Source: Ahrensia kielensis DSM 5890 (lineage in GTDB: Bacteria > Pseudomonadota > Alphaproteobacteria > Rhizobiales > Rhizobiaceae). From it: a stretch of 64,000 bases of DNA. Numbering within the stretch: position 1 is the stretch's first letter; each line of letters begins with the position of its first letter. Position numbers and translations under genes: made by a program. The notes under the pieces were generated by a model. It saw nothing but the letters and a program-made list of their open reading frames with translations. It ran no database searches and was not told the origin of the DNA. Location of the stretch: positions 485,127 through 549,126 of the forward strand of contig NZ_KB894528.1 of NCBI RefSeq assembly GCF_000374465.1, written 5' to 3'. Below are positions 18,004 to 26,525 of this stretch, piece by piece.

Positions 18004-19056
18004 TTAAGCCGCGGCAACCAATCTATCAGCTTTTACGGGCTGAGCCGCTTGCATGACTTTTCCCATATGTCGCGCGACATCAGTCATGCGGCATGAAAAC
18101 CCCCATTCATTGTCATACCAAGCCATAACCTGAACCATTGTGTCGCTCATAACCTTGGTTTGCGCAGGGGCAAAGCATGATGATGCAGGGTTGTGGTTAA
18201 AGTCGATGGAAACTTTTGGCGCAGGATCATAAGACACGATGCCCTTGAGCGGGCCTTCAGCGGCAACGCGCATCGCCTCATTGATCTCGTCGATTGTGGT
18301 GGCGCGTGAGGCAACGAACTTCAAATCAACCAGCGAAACATTTGGCGTTGGCACGCGCACAGATGAGCCGTCCAATTTGCCGTTAAGCTCAGGGATTACG
18401 AGACCAACAGCTTTTGCGGCACCGGTTGATGTGGGGATCATGGAGTTGGCAGCAGCGCGTGCGCGGTAAACATCCTTGTGGTGACGGTCGAGCGTTGGCT
18501 GATCGCCGGTAAAAGAGTGAACCGTGGTCATAAAGCCATGCTCAATGCCAATTGCTTTGTTCAAAACATAAGCCATCGGCGCAAGGCAATTGGTGGTGCA
18601 TGATGCGGCTGAAACAACCAAATCATCCGGCGTTATTTCTTCGTGATTGACGCCGTAAACAATTGTTTTGTCTGCGGGTTTGCCAGGGGCAGAAAGCAAC
18701 ACGCGTTTTGCGCCAGCCTCAATATGCGGCATGGATTTTTCCGTCGAATTAAACGCGCCCGTACATTCCAGCACAATATCAACGCCCAAATCATCCCAAG
18801 GCAAGTTCGCTGGATTGCGGTCTGCAAAGAACGGCACAAAACCGCGACCCGTATCGAACCCTTTTTCAGTTTCGGTAATTTCACCCGGAAATAGACCATG
18901 CACAGAATCATAGCGGAGCAAATGTGCGTGGGTGGAAACTGGACCGGAATTGTTGATCGCAACAACCTCAATATCATCGCATCCAAGCTCTTGAATGGCG
19001 CGGTATGTTAGTCGGCCAATGCGTCCGAACCCGTTAATGGCAACACGAATAGTCAT
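18004..19056 (-). CDS. gap: Glyceraldehyde-3-phosphate dehydrogenase, type I
   Basis: Converts glyceraldehyde 3-phosphate to 1,3-bisphosphoglycerate, or the reverse in gluconeogenesis. The 350-residue protein has the Rossmann start INGFGRIGR, catalytic Cys153 in SAASCTTNCLAP, the catalytic His in TTVHSFTGDQ, the S-loop and the C-terminal WYDNEWGFSCRM. GGAG eight bases before the ATG at 19056 fixes the start; upstream frame to 19281 is non-coding. Odd point: at the end of the second strand it has VAINNS (Asn36-Ser37) where NAD-specific enzymes have VAINDL, hinting at use of NADP. It converges on prfB with only two bases between the stops. Confidence 0.96.
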   Translation of the reverse strand: MTIRVAINGFGRIGRLTYRAIQELGCDDIEVVAINNSGPVSTHAHLLRYDSVHGLFPGEITETEKGFDTGRGFVPFFADRNPANLPWDDLGVDIVLECTGAFNSTEKSMPHIEAGAKRVLLSAPGKPADKTIVYGVNHEEITPDDLVVSAASCTTNCLAPMAYVLNKAIGIEHGFMTTVHSFTGDQPTLDRHHKDVYRARAAANSMIPTSTGAAKAVGLVIPELNGKLDGSSVRVPTPNVSLVDLKFVASRATTIDEINEAMRVAAEGPLKGIVSYDPAPKVSIDFNHNPASSCFAPAQTKVMSDTMVQVMAWYDNEWGFSCRMTDVARHMGKVMQAAQPVKADRLVAAA

Positions 19057-19194
19057 TAAAAATCTCCAATTTTTAGTGCTAACGCACACATCTTCGCCGC
19101 CACTTAGTTTAATTTTTTTAAAAACGAAACCCTCCAGAAATTTATTAAACGATTGAAATAATAAAGAATTCACAGGCCTGGTAAATTTAAATGT

Positions 19195-19210
19195 TTTAAA
19201 TCGGTTTAAA
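19195..19210. promoter_or_regulatory. Inverted repeat upstream of gap
   Basis: TTTAAA-TCGG-TTTAAA (19195-19210), about 140 bases before the gap start. The CG-centred symmetry resembles operators of LacI-family regulators of central carbon metabolism. The site is AT-rich and chance is possible. Confidence 0.3.
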
Positions 19211-19329
19211 CGAAAGCAGTATTGCGAACCAATCACCAAGAGGGTGTGACGCGCGGAGATGTATTCGCGCAGCTGCATCATCGCACTCTGGTTTGAGGCA
19301 ATTTAAACGACACAACAATGTAAGTGGCA

Positions 19330-19818
19330 TCAGGGCGGGATGGCGTCTTCAAGCATAGGGGCAGGGTGTGTCATTGATAGGCCGTCAGAAAACGCATTGC
19401 TTTGCGCGGCAAGTTTCATCGCTGCAACCCGCGCACGCGCAGCCATAAAGTTGGCCAATCGCCGCATGATAGCGCGCAGATTAAGCAATATATGCCGCAA
19501 AGATTTTAGGCGTTTGATGATGCCACCAATTGTAAGCGTGCCAAGCGTGAACGCGCTGTTGAAAGCCATAAGGACACTGGCCGCTTTCTCATAGTCCGGC
19601 GCAAAACGCTTTTTAGTTTGGCCAGAATAGAAAATTGCAACCAGCAAGCACAGGGTGGCTTTTTCAGCATTTATGATGAGATCGAGAACCCATGCGGACA
19701 AACGACGCGGTAGCGGCTTGTCTGCGCGCACATTGATAAAATAGGCCGCACTTAGCCAGCAGAAAACAATGCGCAAAAGCGCAATCCTGTTTCTTTCTAT
19801 GGCGACGGCGATGCTCAT
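19330..19818 (-). CDS. Hypothetical protein, probably membrane-associated
   Basis: A 162-residue frame with GGAG about eight bases before the ATG. It has moderately hydrophobic segments (about 13-28, 50-65 and 82-100) and a basic stretch (about 100-130), so it may be an inner-membrane protein with a cytoplasmic tail. I recognise no family. The opposite strand is also open for 84 codons (19340-19594) but lacks protein-like features. It lies upstream of gap in the same direction and may share no transcript with it, given the 270-base gap. Confidence 0.5.
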   Translation of the reverse strand: MSIAVAIERNRIALLRIVFCWLSAAYFINVRADKPLPRRLSAWVLDLIINAEKATLCLLVAIFYSGQTKKRFAPDYEKAASVLMAFNSAFTLGTLTIGGIIKRLKSLRHILLNLRAIMRRLANFMAARARVAAMKLAAQSNAFSDGLSMTHPAPMLEDAIPP

Positions 19819-20330
19819 ACGCGCTCCGTTGTTTGGCGCACATTATGAGGAAGGGAGCGGCGGGGTGGATAAGATTTTAGTTTGCGAGGTTAAAATCACC
19901 GCCGCCGTCATTCCTGAGCTTGACTAGAACAAGCGTAGTGACGTGGGAAGGAATCCATTCCGTGAAACTGGTGAAGAGTACATTCTTGGAAGAATTGAGC
20001 GTGTTGCAAACATGCCGCTATGGATTCCTGTGACAAGCACAGGAATGACGGGGAGTATGGAAGCGATAGGAATTGGAGGCTGACCCTCTGAATTACGAAG
20101 GTCTTACTTGAAGTTTAAAATGCCACCAATTCTGTCACAATTTTTACAATCCGACAAAACCCCTCCTAATTTTCTGTCACGGATTTACATCATTTTTGCG
20201 CGGTGAAACACGATTTATCTGGCTTTTGCTGCACCGCACTCATTAGACATTGCTCCATGAACACAGCGAATGCGTTCGTTGTTACAGTTTTTACAACTAA
20301 AGGCGCAGAGCGTCTCAAGGAGCAAGTAAG
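19819..20330. other. Intergenic region with repeat element and aceA promoter region
   Basis: No gene is supported in these 512 bases. The left half holds an imperfect palindromic repeat (19905-20051). The right half is AT-rich and must carry the aceA promoter; short similar words (TCTGTCAC at two places near 20133 and 20181) are noted but not interpreted. Confidence 0.6.
19905..20051. repeat. Palindromic intergenic element (MITE/REP-like)
   Basis: Outer perfect 12-bp inverted ends CCGTCATTCCTG (19905-19916) and CAGGAATGACGG (20040-20051), and inner inverted copies GGAATCCAT (19950-19958) and ATGGATTCC (20020-20028). The words (GTCATTCC...GGAATCCAT...ATGGATTCC...GGAATGAC) are those of a repeat family common between genes in many alphaproteobacteria. 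Only one copy is in this window, so repetition is inferred. Confidence 0.65.
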
Positions 20331-21929
20331 ATGAGCTACACAGCTGAAATCGACGCAGCAAAAGCGACAATCGCGAAGAACGGTCCATCATGGAGCGGCA
20401 TTGATGCGGAATCAGTTGCCCGTATGCGTGCGCAGAACAAATTCCAGACCGGTCTTGATATTGCCCGTTACACAGCGGCAATCATGCGCAAAGACATGGC
20501 GGCTTATGATGCCGACCCTGCCAATTACACCCAGTCGCTTGGTTGCTGGCATGGCTTTATCGGTCAGCAGAAAATGATTTCTATCAAGAAACATTTTGGC
20601 ACGACAAAAGGGCGCTATTTATATCTTTCCGGTTGGATGGTTGCTGCGCTTCGCTCGGAATTTGGCCCATTGCCGGACCAGTCTATGCATGAAAAAACAT
20701 CGGTTCCTGCATTGATCGAAGAGCTTTACACATTTTTGCGCCAAGCAGATGCGCGTGAATTGGGCGGTCTTTTCCGCGATTTAGATAGCGCCAAAGAGAG
20801 CGGCGATCAGGTTAAAGCTGCCTCGATTCAAAAAGAGATCGACGAGCACCAGACGCATATTGTTCCGATCATCGCGGATATTGATGCGGGTTTCGGTAAT
20901 GCTGAGGCGACATATTTGCTGGCCAAAAAGATGATTGAAGCGGGCGCTTGTGCGCTGCAAATCGAAAATCAGGTTTCTGATGAAAAGCAATGTGGTCACC
21001 AAGACGGCAAAGTTACGGTTCCCCATGATGACTTTTTGGCGAAAATCCGCGCGTGCCGCTATGCATTCATGGAGCTGGGCGTTGAAGATGGCATCATCGT
21101 TACACGCACAGATTCGCTGGGTGCGGGCCTTACAAAACAGATCGCTTATTCTGCAACAGACGGCGATATCGGCGACCAATATAACAGCTTCCTTGATTGC
21201 GAAGAAGTAACGGCCGACGATCTGCGTTCATCGGATGTTGTTATCAAGCGCGATGGCAAGTTGTTGCGTCCAAAACGTTTAGCCTCAAACCTCTTCCAGT
21301 TCAAAGCTGGCACGGGCGAAGATCGCTGTGTTCTTGACTGTATCACGTCGCTTCAAAATGGAGCCGACCTGCTTTGGATTGAAACTGAAAAGCCACATAT
21401 CGGCCAGATTGGCGGTATGGTGAACCGTATCCGCGAAGTTATGCCAAATGCGAAACTGGTTTATAACAATTCGCCGTCATTTAACTGGACGCTTAACTTC
21501 CGCCAGCAGGTTTTCGATATTTGGCAGGAGCAGGGCAAGGATGTTTCTGATTATCAGCGCGACCGTTTGATGAGTGTTGATTATGATGCAACGGAATTGG
21601 CAATCGAGGCCGATGAACGCATCCGTACATTCCAGAAAGATTCAGCGCGTGAGGCGGGTATTTTCCACCATTTGATCACGTTGCCGACTTACCACACGGC
21701 TGCATTGTCGACCGACAATCTTGCCAAGGAATATTTCGGCGAGCAGGGCATGCTTGGCTATGTTGAAGGTGTTCAGCGCAAAGAGATTCGCCAAGGTATT
21801 GCCTGCGTTAAGCACCAGAACATGGCTGGTTCTGATATGGGCGACGATCATAAGGAATATTTTGCCGGTGAAGCTGCGCTTAAAGCAGGCGGTAAAGACA
21901 ACACAATGAACCAGTTCGCGGCTGAATAA
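20331..21929 (+). CDS. aceA: Isocitrate lyase, long form
   Basis: Splits isocitrate to succinate and glyoxylate, the entry to the glyoxylate shunt used on acetate or fatty acids. At 532 residues it is the longer subtype known from Pseudomonas and Acinetobacter rather than the 430-residue E. coli type. The catalytic loop reads KQCGHQDGK (Cys about 223), with IADIDAGFGNAEA for metal binding and the NSPSFNW motif near 380. AAGGAG precedes the ATG. It has its own terminator. With icd in the same window it competes for isocitrate; no malate synthase gene is present here. Confidence 0.96.
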   Translation: MSYTAEIDAAKATIAKNGPSWSGIDAESVARMRAQNKFQTGLDIARYTAAIMRKDMAAYDADPANYTQSLGCWHGFIGQQKMISIKKHFGTTKGRYLYLSGWMVAALRSEFGPLPDQSMHEKTSVPALIEELYTFLRQADARELGGLFRDLDSAKESGDQVKAASIQKEIDEHQTHIVPIIADIDAGFGNAEATYLLAKKMIEAGACALQIENQVSDEKQCGHQDGKVTVPHDDFLAKIRACRYAFMELGVEDGIIVTRTDSLGAGLTKQIAYSATDGDIGDQYNSFLDCEEVTADDLRSSDVVIKRDGKLLRPKRLASNLFQFKAGTGEDRCVLDCITSLQNGADLLWIETEKPHIGQIGGMVNRIREVMPNAKLVYNNSPSFNWTLNFRQQVFDIWQEQGKDVSDYQRDRLMSVDYDATELAIEADERIRTFQKDSAREAGIFHHLITLPTYHTAALSTDNLAKEYFGEQGMLGYVEGVQRKEIRQGIACVKHQNMAGSDMGDDHKEYFAGEAALKAGGKDNTMNQFAAE

Positions 21930-21962
21930 TAACGCGCTAATTGGTAATATTGCTGAAAAAAC

Positions 21963-21995
21963 AAACAGGTGTCCTGAATTAGGGCGCCTGTTTTT
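21963..21995 (+). terminator. Terminator after aceA
   Basis: Arms AAACAGGTGTCCT (21963-21975) and AGGGCGCCTGTTT (21981-21993) pair with two G-T wobbles, then a T-run. Classical intrinsic terminator. Confidence 0.87.
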
Positions 21996-22088
21996 GCTAG
22001 TGTGGTGCCGAATAAACGTTGCAACGCATTTTTTACATGACATTATGCCGCCAAGCCCGATAGGGCGACAAATAAACGGGAGGCTTTT

Positions 22089-23111
22089 ATGAATAGACGT
22101 CATTTAATCATTGGTGCAGCACTTGCAGCAATGATGAGTACAACATCATCTTATGCGCAGGAAATTACACTGCGCTTGCACCAATTTCTGCCAGCACAGG
22201 CATCAATTCCAGGCCGCGCCATTGAGCCGTGGATTGCGAAAGTCGAAGCAGAATCAGAAGGTCGCATCAAGATCGAGCATTTCCCGTCAATGCAATTGGG
22301 CGGCAAACCACCAGCGCTTTACAGCCAAGCTGTTGATGGCGTCGCCGATATTGTGTGGACGGTTGTGGGCTACACGCCTGGCCGATTCCCGAAATCTGAA
22401 GTGTTTGAATTACCGTTCATGAGCGGCGATGCGGCAACATCATCAAAAGCATTCCATGAATTCGTCAATGAATATGCGATGGATGAATACACAGATTCGC
22501 ATCCAATCGTGTTCCACACACACGGACCGGGCTTTATCCATTCGATCAAACCAGTTGCAACGATTGAAGACATTAAGGGCCAAAAACTACGCGGCCCAAC
22601 TCAGGTGATCACGAATTTGCTCGGTAAACTCGGCGCGACACCTGTCGGCATGCCGGTTCCAGCTGTGCCTGAAGCGGTTTCAAAAGGGGTTATCGATGGC
22701 GCAGTTATTCCTTGGGAAGTAACAATCCCATTGAAAATACCTGAATTGACGAAAAACCATTCTGGTTTTTCCCAAGCGCCGGGCCTTTATACAGCAACAT
22801 TCGTCATGACGATGAACAAAGCAAAATATGAGAGCCTGCCGGATGATCTGAAAGCGGTGATCGACAACAATTCCGGTCCTGAAGTGTCCAAAATCTTTGG
22901 TCTGGCCATGGACGACATGGATAAGGTTGGTCGTTCGAAAGCTGAAGAAACAGACAATACAATCATTGATCTGGAAGATCAGCGCGAAGCATGGATGAAA
23001 GTCGGTGCGGAAGTTGAAGCGGACTGGATTGCCGATATGGATGGCAAGGGCATCGATGGTGCAGCGCTGGTAAAAGCTGCGCGTGAAGCGATTGCTAAAA
23101 ACGCTGAATAG
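22089..23111 (+). CDS. TRAP transporter substrate-binding protein (DctP family)
   Basis: A periplasmic binding protein of 340 residues with a signal peptide (about 1-23, cleaved before QEITLRL). It shows the DctP pattern: YSQAVDGVADIVWT, LPFM, the conserved Arg in GQKLRGPTQ that binds a ligand carboxylate, and VPEAVSKGVIDGAV. TRAP systems take up organic acids by ion symport. No DctQ or DctM membrane genes lie beside it, so it is an orphan that must work with membrane parts elsewhere. Start is supported by GGGAGG about eight bases upstream. Its position just after aceA suggests, without proof, a C2-C4 acid ligand. Confidence 0.92.
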   Translation: MNRRHLIIGAALAAMMSTTSSYAQEITLRLHQFLPAQASIPGRAIEPWIAKVEAESEGRIKIEHFPSMQLGGKPPALYSQAVDGVADIVWTVVGYTPGRFPKSEVFELPFMSGDAATSSKAFHEFVNEYAMDEYTDSHPIVFHTHGPGFIHSIKPVATIEDIKGQKLRGPTQVITNLLGKLGATPVGMPVPAVPEAVSKGVIDGAVIPWEVTIPLKIPELTKNHSGFSQAPGLYTATFVMTMNKAKYESLPDDLKAVIDNNSGPEVSKIFGLAMDDMDKVGRSKAEETDNTIIDLEDQREAWMKVGAEVEADWIADMDGKGIDGAALVKAAREAIAKNAE

Positions 23112-23134
23112 ATTTTAGCGAATTTAAAGAAATC

Positions 23135-23161
23135 AGGCGGTCAGCAATGGCCGCCTTTTTT
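23135..23161 (+). terminator. Terminator after TRAP binding protein
   Basis: AGGCGGTC (23135-23142) pairs with GGCCGCCT (23149-23156), one G-T wobble, followed by seven T. Confidence 0.83.
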
Positions 23162-23285
23162 GCACTCATTTTATCGTTGTAGAATGATAATTCAATATTC
23201 GCACTTATTTGAAAAATACTTGCCTATACAATTCAAAATGCATGTGACAAAGCGCTGTGCAACGCAGGGCACATAGATTTTACCA

Positions 23286-24452
23286 ATGACATTTGTATCC
23301 AACATGCTGCGGTCTCTTGGACCGCCTATCGGTCTTGTATCGCCAAGAGAAGCGCTTCGAGCAGGCTTTGGGGCGTTGTTAGGCCTCGCAATTGCAGGTT
23401 ATTTTCTCTCGCTTCTGCCGATAGATTTGCAGCTGCGCCTCTATTTGATTGCGCCTTTTGGTGCGAGCGCTGTTTTGCTTTTTGCGGTTCCAAACAGTCC
23501 ATTGGCGCAGCCTTGGTCGGCAATTGTTGGTAATATAATTGCAGCTTTAGTTGGCGTTGCCGTGTGCCTGTCCGTGCCTGATCCTACTTTGCGCATTGCT
23601 CTGGCTGTTGGCCTAACCATCGTTGCGACATCTTTGTTTCGGGCGGTTCACCCGCCAGCAGGTGCAGTGGCTATGACAGCTGCCTTGAATTCTGATGCGG
23701 TGGCTGAACTCGGATTTCAGTTTGCGCTAACGCCGGTAGCCACAGGTACAATATTCCTCGTTATCACGGCTACAATCTATGCAAAACTAACTGGCCGTCG
23801 ATATCCATTTCGCCAGTTTGATGAACCTAACAATTATGGCACGCAAGATCCGGCGCCCATAGAACGCCTTGGCTTGACAGAAGATGAATTGGTTGAAATT
23901 CTGGAGCGCTATAAACAATCATTCAATTTGGGTGTTGAAGATTTGGCACGGCTTGTTGGTGCAGCCGAAATGCAAGCCGCAACCCACAGAACAGGGCCGC
24001 TGAGCGCCGATGATATTATGTCGCGCAATCTTGTGACGGTAAAACCGGACACCGTGCTGGCGGACATTGCGGCACTGTTTCGCCGTCATAAATTTACCGC
24101 ACTGCCTGTTGTCGATCATGACGGCCATTATTTAGGGGTGATTTTTCAAATTCATCTGATTAGCCGCGGCACGCAAGATGCGGATAATTCAACACTCAGA
24201 TTTAGTGCTGCCATGGCGCGTTTGCTGACCAAAAAATCAGACAGGCCCGTATTGGCGCATGAGGTGATGGATGTTGATGGACCGCGCGCAACGCCGACAA
24301 CTTCCATTGGCAAGCTTTTGCCATTGATGGCGCAAGGTGAGGTCGATGCAATACCTGTTCTCGAGGGCAATTCCATCGTTGGCATTGTTACGCAAACAGA
24401 CCTGATTGCCGCCTTTGCCCGCCGTAGCCTGCCGGAAAAGGCGAATTCATAA
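23286..24452 (+). CDS. HPP family membrane protein with CBS pair
   Basis: A 388-residue inner-membrane protein. The N-terminal half has about four membrane segments of the HPP domain, named for the motif seen here as RAVHPPAGAVAM (about 120-131), preceded by LIAPFGASAVLLF. The C-terminal half (about 235-375) carries two CBS domains, with DDIMSRNLVTVKPDT and later HEVMDVDG, which usually bind adenine nucleotides. HPP proteins have been linked to nitrite transport in plant plastids and cyanobacteria; the bacterial role remains unclear. It stands alone, upstream of the AT-rich island. Confidence 0.88.
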   Translation: MTFVSNMLRSLGPPIGLVSPREALRAGFGALLGLAIAGYFLSLLPIDLQLRLYLIAPFGASAVLLFAVPNSPLAQPWSAIVGNIIAALVGVAVCLSVPDPTLRIALAVGLTIVATSLFRAVHPPAGAVAMTAALNSDAVAELGFQFALTPVATGTIFLVITATIYAKLTGRRYPFRQFDEPNNYGTQDPAPIERLGLTEDELVEILERYKQSFNLGVEDLARLVGAAEMQAATHRTGPLSADDIMSRNLVTVKPDTVLADIAALFRRHKFTALPVVDHDGHYLGVIFQIHLISRGTQDADNSTLRFSAAMARLLTKKSDRPVLAHEVMDVDGPRATPTTSIGKLLPLMAQGEVDAIPVLEGNSIVGIVTQTDLIAAFARRSLPEKANS

Positions 24453-24633
24453 ATAGATATTTAGGAAGATCTGGGCCGCTAAGATATTTCTGTAAAACTA
24501 AGAATAAAGATTATCTTGTGATTAGCTTTACTGGTGGATTGTCAACGATAGCTTTTTTATTCGTTTATAACAGTAGAAGATTCAAACTAAGTTTCTCTAA
24601 ATATAGAATTTAGTAAAAAGAGGTTATTATTGA

Positions 24634-26394
24634 ATGTCTTATGCATCAACTCAAATTGCAACTGTCATTGATGACATTAATGTTTCTCTTTTTTTACCTG
24701 CAATTCAACGTCCCTATGTATGGGAGAATGATCAAATTGTAGCGCTCTTTGATTCGTTACTGAAAGGGTATCCGATCAGTTCTTTTTTGTTTTGGAATGT
24801 TGATTCAGAACGTCGTGTTGATTGGGAAATTTACAAGTTTATTGATAACTTTCGACAGGGTGGTATCCATAATGAACCAGCAGAACCAGATGGTCGAGAA
24901 ATTACATTGGTTCTCGATGGTCAACAGCGTTTAACATCGTTGTTAATTGGACTGCGTGGAACGTATACGAGTCGCCGAAAACACGGCAGAAAAGATAATC
25001 CTGATGCATGGACGAAGCAACGACTCTATCTAGATTTATTAAAGTCATCCAAAGTCTCTGATGATTCCGATGATAACGAAATCGGTATAACTTACGGGCT
25101 TAAGTTTTTTGAGAATCCACCACAAAATAGTTCAATTCACCAGTGGTTCAAAGTCGGAAAAATTCTTGACTGTACTTCCGACGATTTGTTCGACGAATTA
25201 ACAGATAATATTATAGATTCTTTGCCTAATGAAATCCTTAGATCTGAGCGACGTGTAATTGAACAAAACTTAGGCCGTTTGTATCGAGTAATATGGAAAG
25301 ATGATGTGATCTCATATTATACGGAAAAGGATCAATCTTTAGACCGAGTACTAGATATCTTTATACGTGCTAACGATGGAGGCACTAAACTATCTAAGTC
25401 AGATCTTCTTCTTTCGATGATTACATCTAAATGGAAAGGTGTAAGCGCTAGGCAGGAAATATTTGACTTAGTTGATTATCTAAATGACGGACTATCCGCT
25501 CGGAACAGCTTGAGTAAAGACTTCTTAATGAAGGCTTGTTTGGTGCTTACCGATCTTGATGTAGCCTATAAAATCAATAACTTTACAAACGCTAACTTGG
25601 CTATAATTGAAGAAAATTGGCCTAAGATAAAGAAAACTTTAGAAGCAACACTTCGCTTAATTAATTCTCTCGGTATCGATAAAGAGACGCTTACTTCTAC
25701 AAATGCCCTAATGCCTATTGCATATTATCTCCATAACATTGAGCAAAGTTTAGACGGTAGTTCCGCTTTCGAGACTGAGAATGTCGCTAATATTCAGAGC
25801 TTCCTTTTAGGAAGTCTTTTGAATGGCACATTTAGTGGAACATCCGATCAGGCAATATCCACATCGCGCGGCTTAATTCGAGACGCTTTGAGGACACAAG
25901 CAGATTTTCCTTTGGTTGAACTTGTTTCAGGCCTTGCTCGACGTGGACGCCTTGCATCCTTTAATGAAGAAAATATTCCAGCGCTGTTCGAAATTACCTA
26001 TGGAAAAAGAAACTGTTTCTTGGTGCTGAGTTTATTATACGATTCTTATCAGTGGGGCACATCTGGATTTCATATCGATCATATAATCCCACAATCTCTA
26101 GCGAATAGAGAACGGCTTATGCAAATGAATATTCCAGAAGTACGAATTCAGGAAATTCTCGCAAGCGTGAATCGTCTTGGTAATTTACAAATACTTATAG
26201 GACGTGAGAACAGAGAAAAGAGTGATACTCCATTTAATGAGTGGGTTCAGACTCGAGATGAAGACTTCCTGAGTAGGCATTTGATTCCATCTGATGAGAC
26301 GCTTTGGTCTATTGATAAGCTACCTGAGTTTGTTAAAAGTCGAGAAAAATTGATTGCAGATCGTATTAAAAAAGCTGGATTAAGCAGATATTAA
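24634..26394 (+). CDS. GmrSD-like DUF262/HNH nuclease, putative phage defence
   Basis: A 586-residue protein with the two halves of GmrSD-type type IV restriction enzymes fused in one chain. N-terminal DUF262: IQRPYVWENDQIVALFDSLL (24-43), LDGQQRLTSLLIG (94-106, the nucleotide-binding DGQQR motif) and FIRANDGGTKLSKSDL (243-258). C-terminal DUF1524-type HNH: HIDHIIPQS (480-488), NRLGNLQIL (513-521) and the distal N-x-x-K. Known members use NTP hydrolysis to cut phage DNA with modified bases. AGAGG is 11 bases before the ATG. Base use is markedly AT-rich against all neighbours, and the gene abuts a broken regulator gene, both pointing to horizontal transfer. No partner methylase or other subunit is nearby. 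Confidence 0.9.
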   Translation: MSYASTQIATVIDDINVSLFLPAIQRPYVWENDQIVALFDSLLKGYPISSFLFWNVDSERRVDWEIYKFIDNFRQGGIHNEPAEPDGREITLVLDGQQRLTSLLIGLRGTYTSRRKHGRKDNPDAWTKQRLYLDLLKSSKVSDDSDDNEIGITYGLKFFENPPQNSSIHQWFKVGKILDCTSDDLFDELTDNIIDSLPNEILRSERRVIEQNLGRLYRVIWKDDVISYYTEKDQSLDRVLDIFIRANDGGTKLSKSDLLLSMITSKWKGVSARQEIFDLVDYLNDGLSARNSLSKDFLMKACLVLTDLDVAYKINNFTNANLAIIEENWPKIKKTLEATLRLINSLGIDKETLTSTNALMPIAYYLHNIEQSLDGSSAFETENVANIQSFLLGSLLNGTFSGTSDQAISTSRGLIRDALRTQADFPLVELVSGLARRGRLASFNEENIPALFEITYGKRNCFLVLSLLYDSYQWGTSGFHIDHIIPQSLANRERLMQMNIPEVRIQEILASVNRLGNLQILIGRENREKSDTPFNEWVQTRDEDFLSRHLIPSDETLWSIDKLPEFVKSREKLIADRIKKAGLSRY

Positions 26395-26396
26395 AA

Positions 26397-26513
26397 TACA
26401 GCCTGACCTCTCTTGGTTTGGAAGCTGCTGAAAAAGTTCGTGAGCTGGCCGATTGGATTGAAATCAATATGCCCAGTATTATGCAGGTGTGGGATGAAAG
26501 AGCAAAAAAATAA
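26397..26513 (+). pseudogene. 3' stump of an HxlR-type regulator gene
   Basis: A 38-codon frame ending in TAA reads YSLTSLGLEAAEKVREL then ADWIEINMPSIMQV. This matches the end of HxlR/MarR-like winged-helix regulators: the wing strand with Y-x-LT-x-x-G and the C-terminal helix with a conserved Trp. Nothing encoding the N-terminal helix-turn-helix is found between here and the HPP gene; the stump begins within three bases of the DUF262 stop. Codon use looks like the host rather than the island. Best read as a gene cut by the island's arrival. The short length leaves some doubt. Confidence 0.6.
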
Positions 26514-26525
26514 ATTGTTTGGTTT

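Noticed and set aside
19340-19594. Plus-strand 84-codon frame opposite the hypothetical gene at 19330-19818
   Set aside because: No ribosome site and composition of an antisense reflection; the minus frame has GGAG at the right distance.
20278-20297. GTTGT...ACAAC inverted words upstream of aceA
   Set aside because: Five-base arms with a ten-base spacer in AT-rich DNA are expected by chance; no known regulator motif fits.
24480-26400. Possible target-site duplication (AGATATT near 24493 and 26386) around the nuclease island
   Set aside because: Seven AT-rich bases, not at symmetric ends, and the right copy lies inside the nuclease gene.
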